6,218 bases of DNA from Candidatus Dormiibacterota bacterium (GTDB lineage Bacteria > Chloroflexota > Dormibacteria > UBA8260 > Bog-877). Shown here in pieces: positions 5,428 through 6,218 of this stretch. Below the pieces are notes generated by a model that was not told where the DNA came from, searched no databases, and was given only the letters and a program-made list of their open reading frames with translations. A program made the translations under genes and the position numbers. Every line of letters starts with the position of its first letter. Within the stretch, counting starts at the first letter, position 1. The stretch is from NCBI GenBank assembly GCA_003164475.1, contig PLTL01000383.1:2400-8617 (forward strand). Direction: 5' to 3'.

Positions 5428-5462
5428 CCAACTGCCGGTGGCGATCGTCTCCAGCTCGATGG

Positions 5463-5467
5463 CTCCC
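5463..5467 (-). promoter_or_regulatory. Ribosome-binding site favouring a CTG start at 5454
   Basis: GGGAG on the minus strand is eight bases before the in-frame CTG at 5454-5452. An in-frame TAG at 5469-5467 overlaps the site and blocks any longer reading frame, and no ATG, GTG or TTG lies in frame between it and the GTG at 5427. Confidence 0.4.
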
Positions 5468-5561
5468 TATCTGGCCCAGCCCGGACGCCCGCACCCTTCC
5501 CGACCGCGGGTCGAGCACCTCGGCCGGACCACCGAGATGGCCTGGCCGACCCTTCCGCCGA

Positions 5562-5567
5562 TATAAT
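5562..5567 (+). promoter_or_regulatory. Consensus -10 box for hppA
   Basis: A perfect TATAAT inside GATATAATTG stands out in an otherwise GC-rich 214-base intergenic stretch. Transcription would begin near 5574, giving a leader of about 95 bases. No -35 box with the usual spacing is apparent. Confidence 0.55.
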
Positions 5568-5636
5568 TGGGCGGCTCCGGTGAGCGCTCTTGCGGGGTCC
5601 GGCCGGCCGAACTTCGTCTTGCCTTTGCAATCATAG

Positions 5637-5659
5637 GCCGCCGGGTGCGGCTGGAGGAG
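5637..5659 (+). promoter_or_regulatory. Hairpin next to the hppA ribosome-binding site
   Basis: GCCGC (5637-5641) and GCGGC (5647-5651) form a 5-bp stem with loop CGGGT, ending one base before the strong ribosome site GGAGGAG at 5653-5659. The site is nine bases from the GTG at 5669. The hairpin could influence ribosome access, but it is short and could be chance in this GC-rich DNA. The ribosome site itself is convincing. Confidence 0.4.
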
Positions 5660-5668
5660 CAGACTGCC

Positions 5669-6218
5669 GTGACTCGAACCGTGCTGATTCCGGTGCTGGT
5701 GGCCGGCCTGCTGGCCCTGGGATACGGAGGGGTGCTGGCCAGCTGGGTTCTGCGCCGGTCCCCCGGCAACGAGCGGATGCAGGAGATCGGGCAGGCGATC
5801 CGGGAGGGAGCGTCAGCCTACCTCAACCGCCAGTACATCATCATCGCGGTGATCGGCCTGGTGCTGGCGGCGCTGCTGGCCCTAGGTGGCCTGCTCAGCC
5901 CGGCGCTGGGATGGAAGACCTCCTTGCTCTTCCTCTTTGGCGCGTCGCTGTCCGCCAGTGCTGGCTACGTGGGCATGAACGTCTCGGTGCGCAGCAACTA
6001 CCGCACCGCCGAGGCGGCCCGGGGCGGGCTCGGCCCGGCCCTGCGGGTCGCCTTCAATGGCGGCGCCGTCACCGGCTTCTTCGTCGTCGGGTTCGGGCTG
6101 CTGGGTGTGACCATCGCCTTCTGGATCCTGGATAAGCCGTCAGCGCTCGTGGGGCTGGCCTTCGGAGCCTCTTTGATCTCCGTCTTCGCCCGGCTGGGCG
6201 GCGGCATCTACACCAAGG
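5669..6218 (+). CDS. hppA: Membrane-bound proton-translocating pyrophosphatase, N-terminal part (3' truncated)
   Basis: N-terminal 183 residues of a membrane-integral pyrophosphatase, which couples hydrolysis of cytoplasmic pyrophosphate to pumping of H+ (or Na+ in some members) across the membrane. The frame stays open to the window edge; the full family length is about 650-800 residues. Visible family blocks are [20 protein letters not shown] (37-56), [20 protein letters not shown] (90-109) with NYRTAEAAR after it, and [19 protein letters not shown] at the window end, directly before the expected substrate-binding DVGADLVGK block. About five hydrophobic segments can be seen (near 4-27, 57-77, 84-105, 130-154 and 159-175). 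The GTG start has GGAGGAG nine bases upstream. The residues that set K+ dependence and ion choice lie beyond the window, so H+ pumping is an assumption from the commonest type. It is divergent from the CinA-like gene. Confidence 0.95.
   Translation, partial: MTRTVLIPVLVAGLLALGYGGVLASWVLRRSPGNERMQEIGQAIREGASAYLNRQYIIIAVIGLVLAALLALGGLLSPALGWKTSLLFLFGASLSASAGYVGMNVSVRSNYRTAEAARGGLGPALRVAFNGGAVTGFFVVGFGLLGVTIAFWILDKPSALVGLAFGASLISVFARLGGGIYTK

Noticed and set aside
4974..5636. A 220-codon plus-strand frame opposite the CinA-like gene
   Set aside because: Arg/Pro/Ala-rich translation typical of a shadow frame; the minus-strand frame carries all the conserved CinA motifs.
5646..5720. Possible minus-strand tRNA, because the reverse complement contains GGTTCGAGTC, like a T-arm
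   Set aside because: The bases on either side of the TTCGAGT loop (CACGG and CACGG) do not pair, no acceptor stem or anticodon arm can be drawn, and the stretch encodes the hppA N-terminus.
5590..6135. A 181-codon plus-strand frame overlapping hppA in another frame
   Set aside because: The frame starting at GTG 5669 matches membrane pyrophosphatase throughout and has a strong ribosome site; the overlapping frame is Gly/Arg/Ala-rich with no membrane segments.
1..6218. Mobile element, CRISPR array, toxin-antitoxin or phage-defence system
   Set aside because: No transposase or integrase motifs, no regularly spaced repeats, no paired small genes and no compositional break were seen; all genes look like ordinary chromosomal genes.

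Overview
This is a GC-rich bacterial chromosomal window with dense gene packing, GTG and TTG starts, and several -10 boxes lying so close to the start codon that leaderless mRNAs are likely. The lipoprotein resembles the actinobacterial LppX/LprAFG family, the dehydratase pair resembles mycobacterial HadA/HadB, and the small double zinc-ribbon protein is of a type I associate with Chloroflexota-like and related lineages. I infer a high-GC Terrabacteria member (a deep Actinomycetota, Dormibacterota or Chloroflexota relative). No rRNA or other taxonomic marker is present, so this is a weak inference.

Layout. (1) 1-437, +: the C-terminal part of an OmpR/PhoB-type response regulator, cut by the window edge. 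(2) 469-1329, -: an exported protein with two LysM domains and a CHAP cell-wall hydrolase domain, convergent with the regulator, with a good sigma70-type promoter at 1447-1476. (3) 1622-2454, +: a two-gene operon with a 4-base GTGA overlap, encoding a MaoC N-terminal-type hot-dog protein and a catalytic MaoC-type (R)-specific dehydratase/hydratase. (4) 2491-3204, -: a lipoprotein with a LolA/LppX-like domain. (5) 3379-4218, +: a classical SDR oxidoreductase with an extra segment after the second beta strand, followed by a hairpin. (6) 4355-4669, +: a small protein with two four-cysteine zinc ribbons. (7) 4666-5427, -: a stand-alone CinA N-terminal (MoCF/COG1058) domain protein whose stop codon shares a CTAG palindrome with the stop of gene 6. 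(8) 5669-6218, +: the N-terminal part of a membrane-bound proton-pumping pyrophosphatase (hppA), running off the right edge.

The genes alternate in direction and do not form one pathway. The only clear operon is the MaoC-type pair. The SDR could supply a ketoacyl/hydroxyacyl reductase or dehydrogenase step next to that dehydratase, but the lipoprotein gene separates them and the SDR has its own promoter candidate. The response regulator and cell-wall hydrolase are neighbours of the kind seen in envelope-homeostasis regulons, but no direct regulatory site was recognised. I see no mobile element, CRISPR array, tRNA, defence cassette or biosynthetic cluster. No stretch above about 300 bases lacks a gene. 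The most useful oddities are the likely CTG (or misannotated) starts of two minus-strand genes, the SDR insertion, and the shared CTAG stop.
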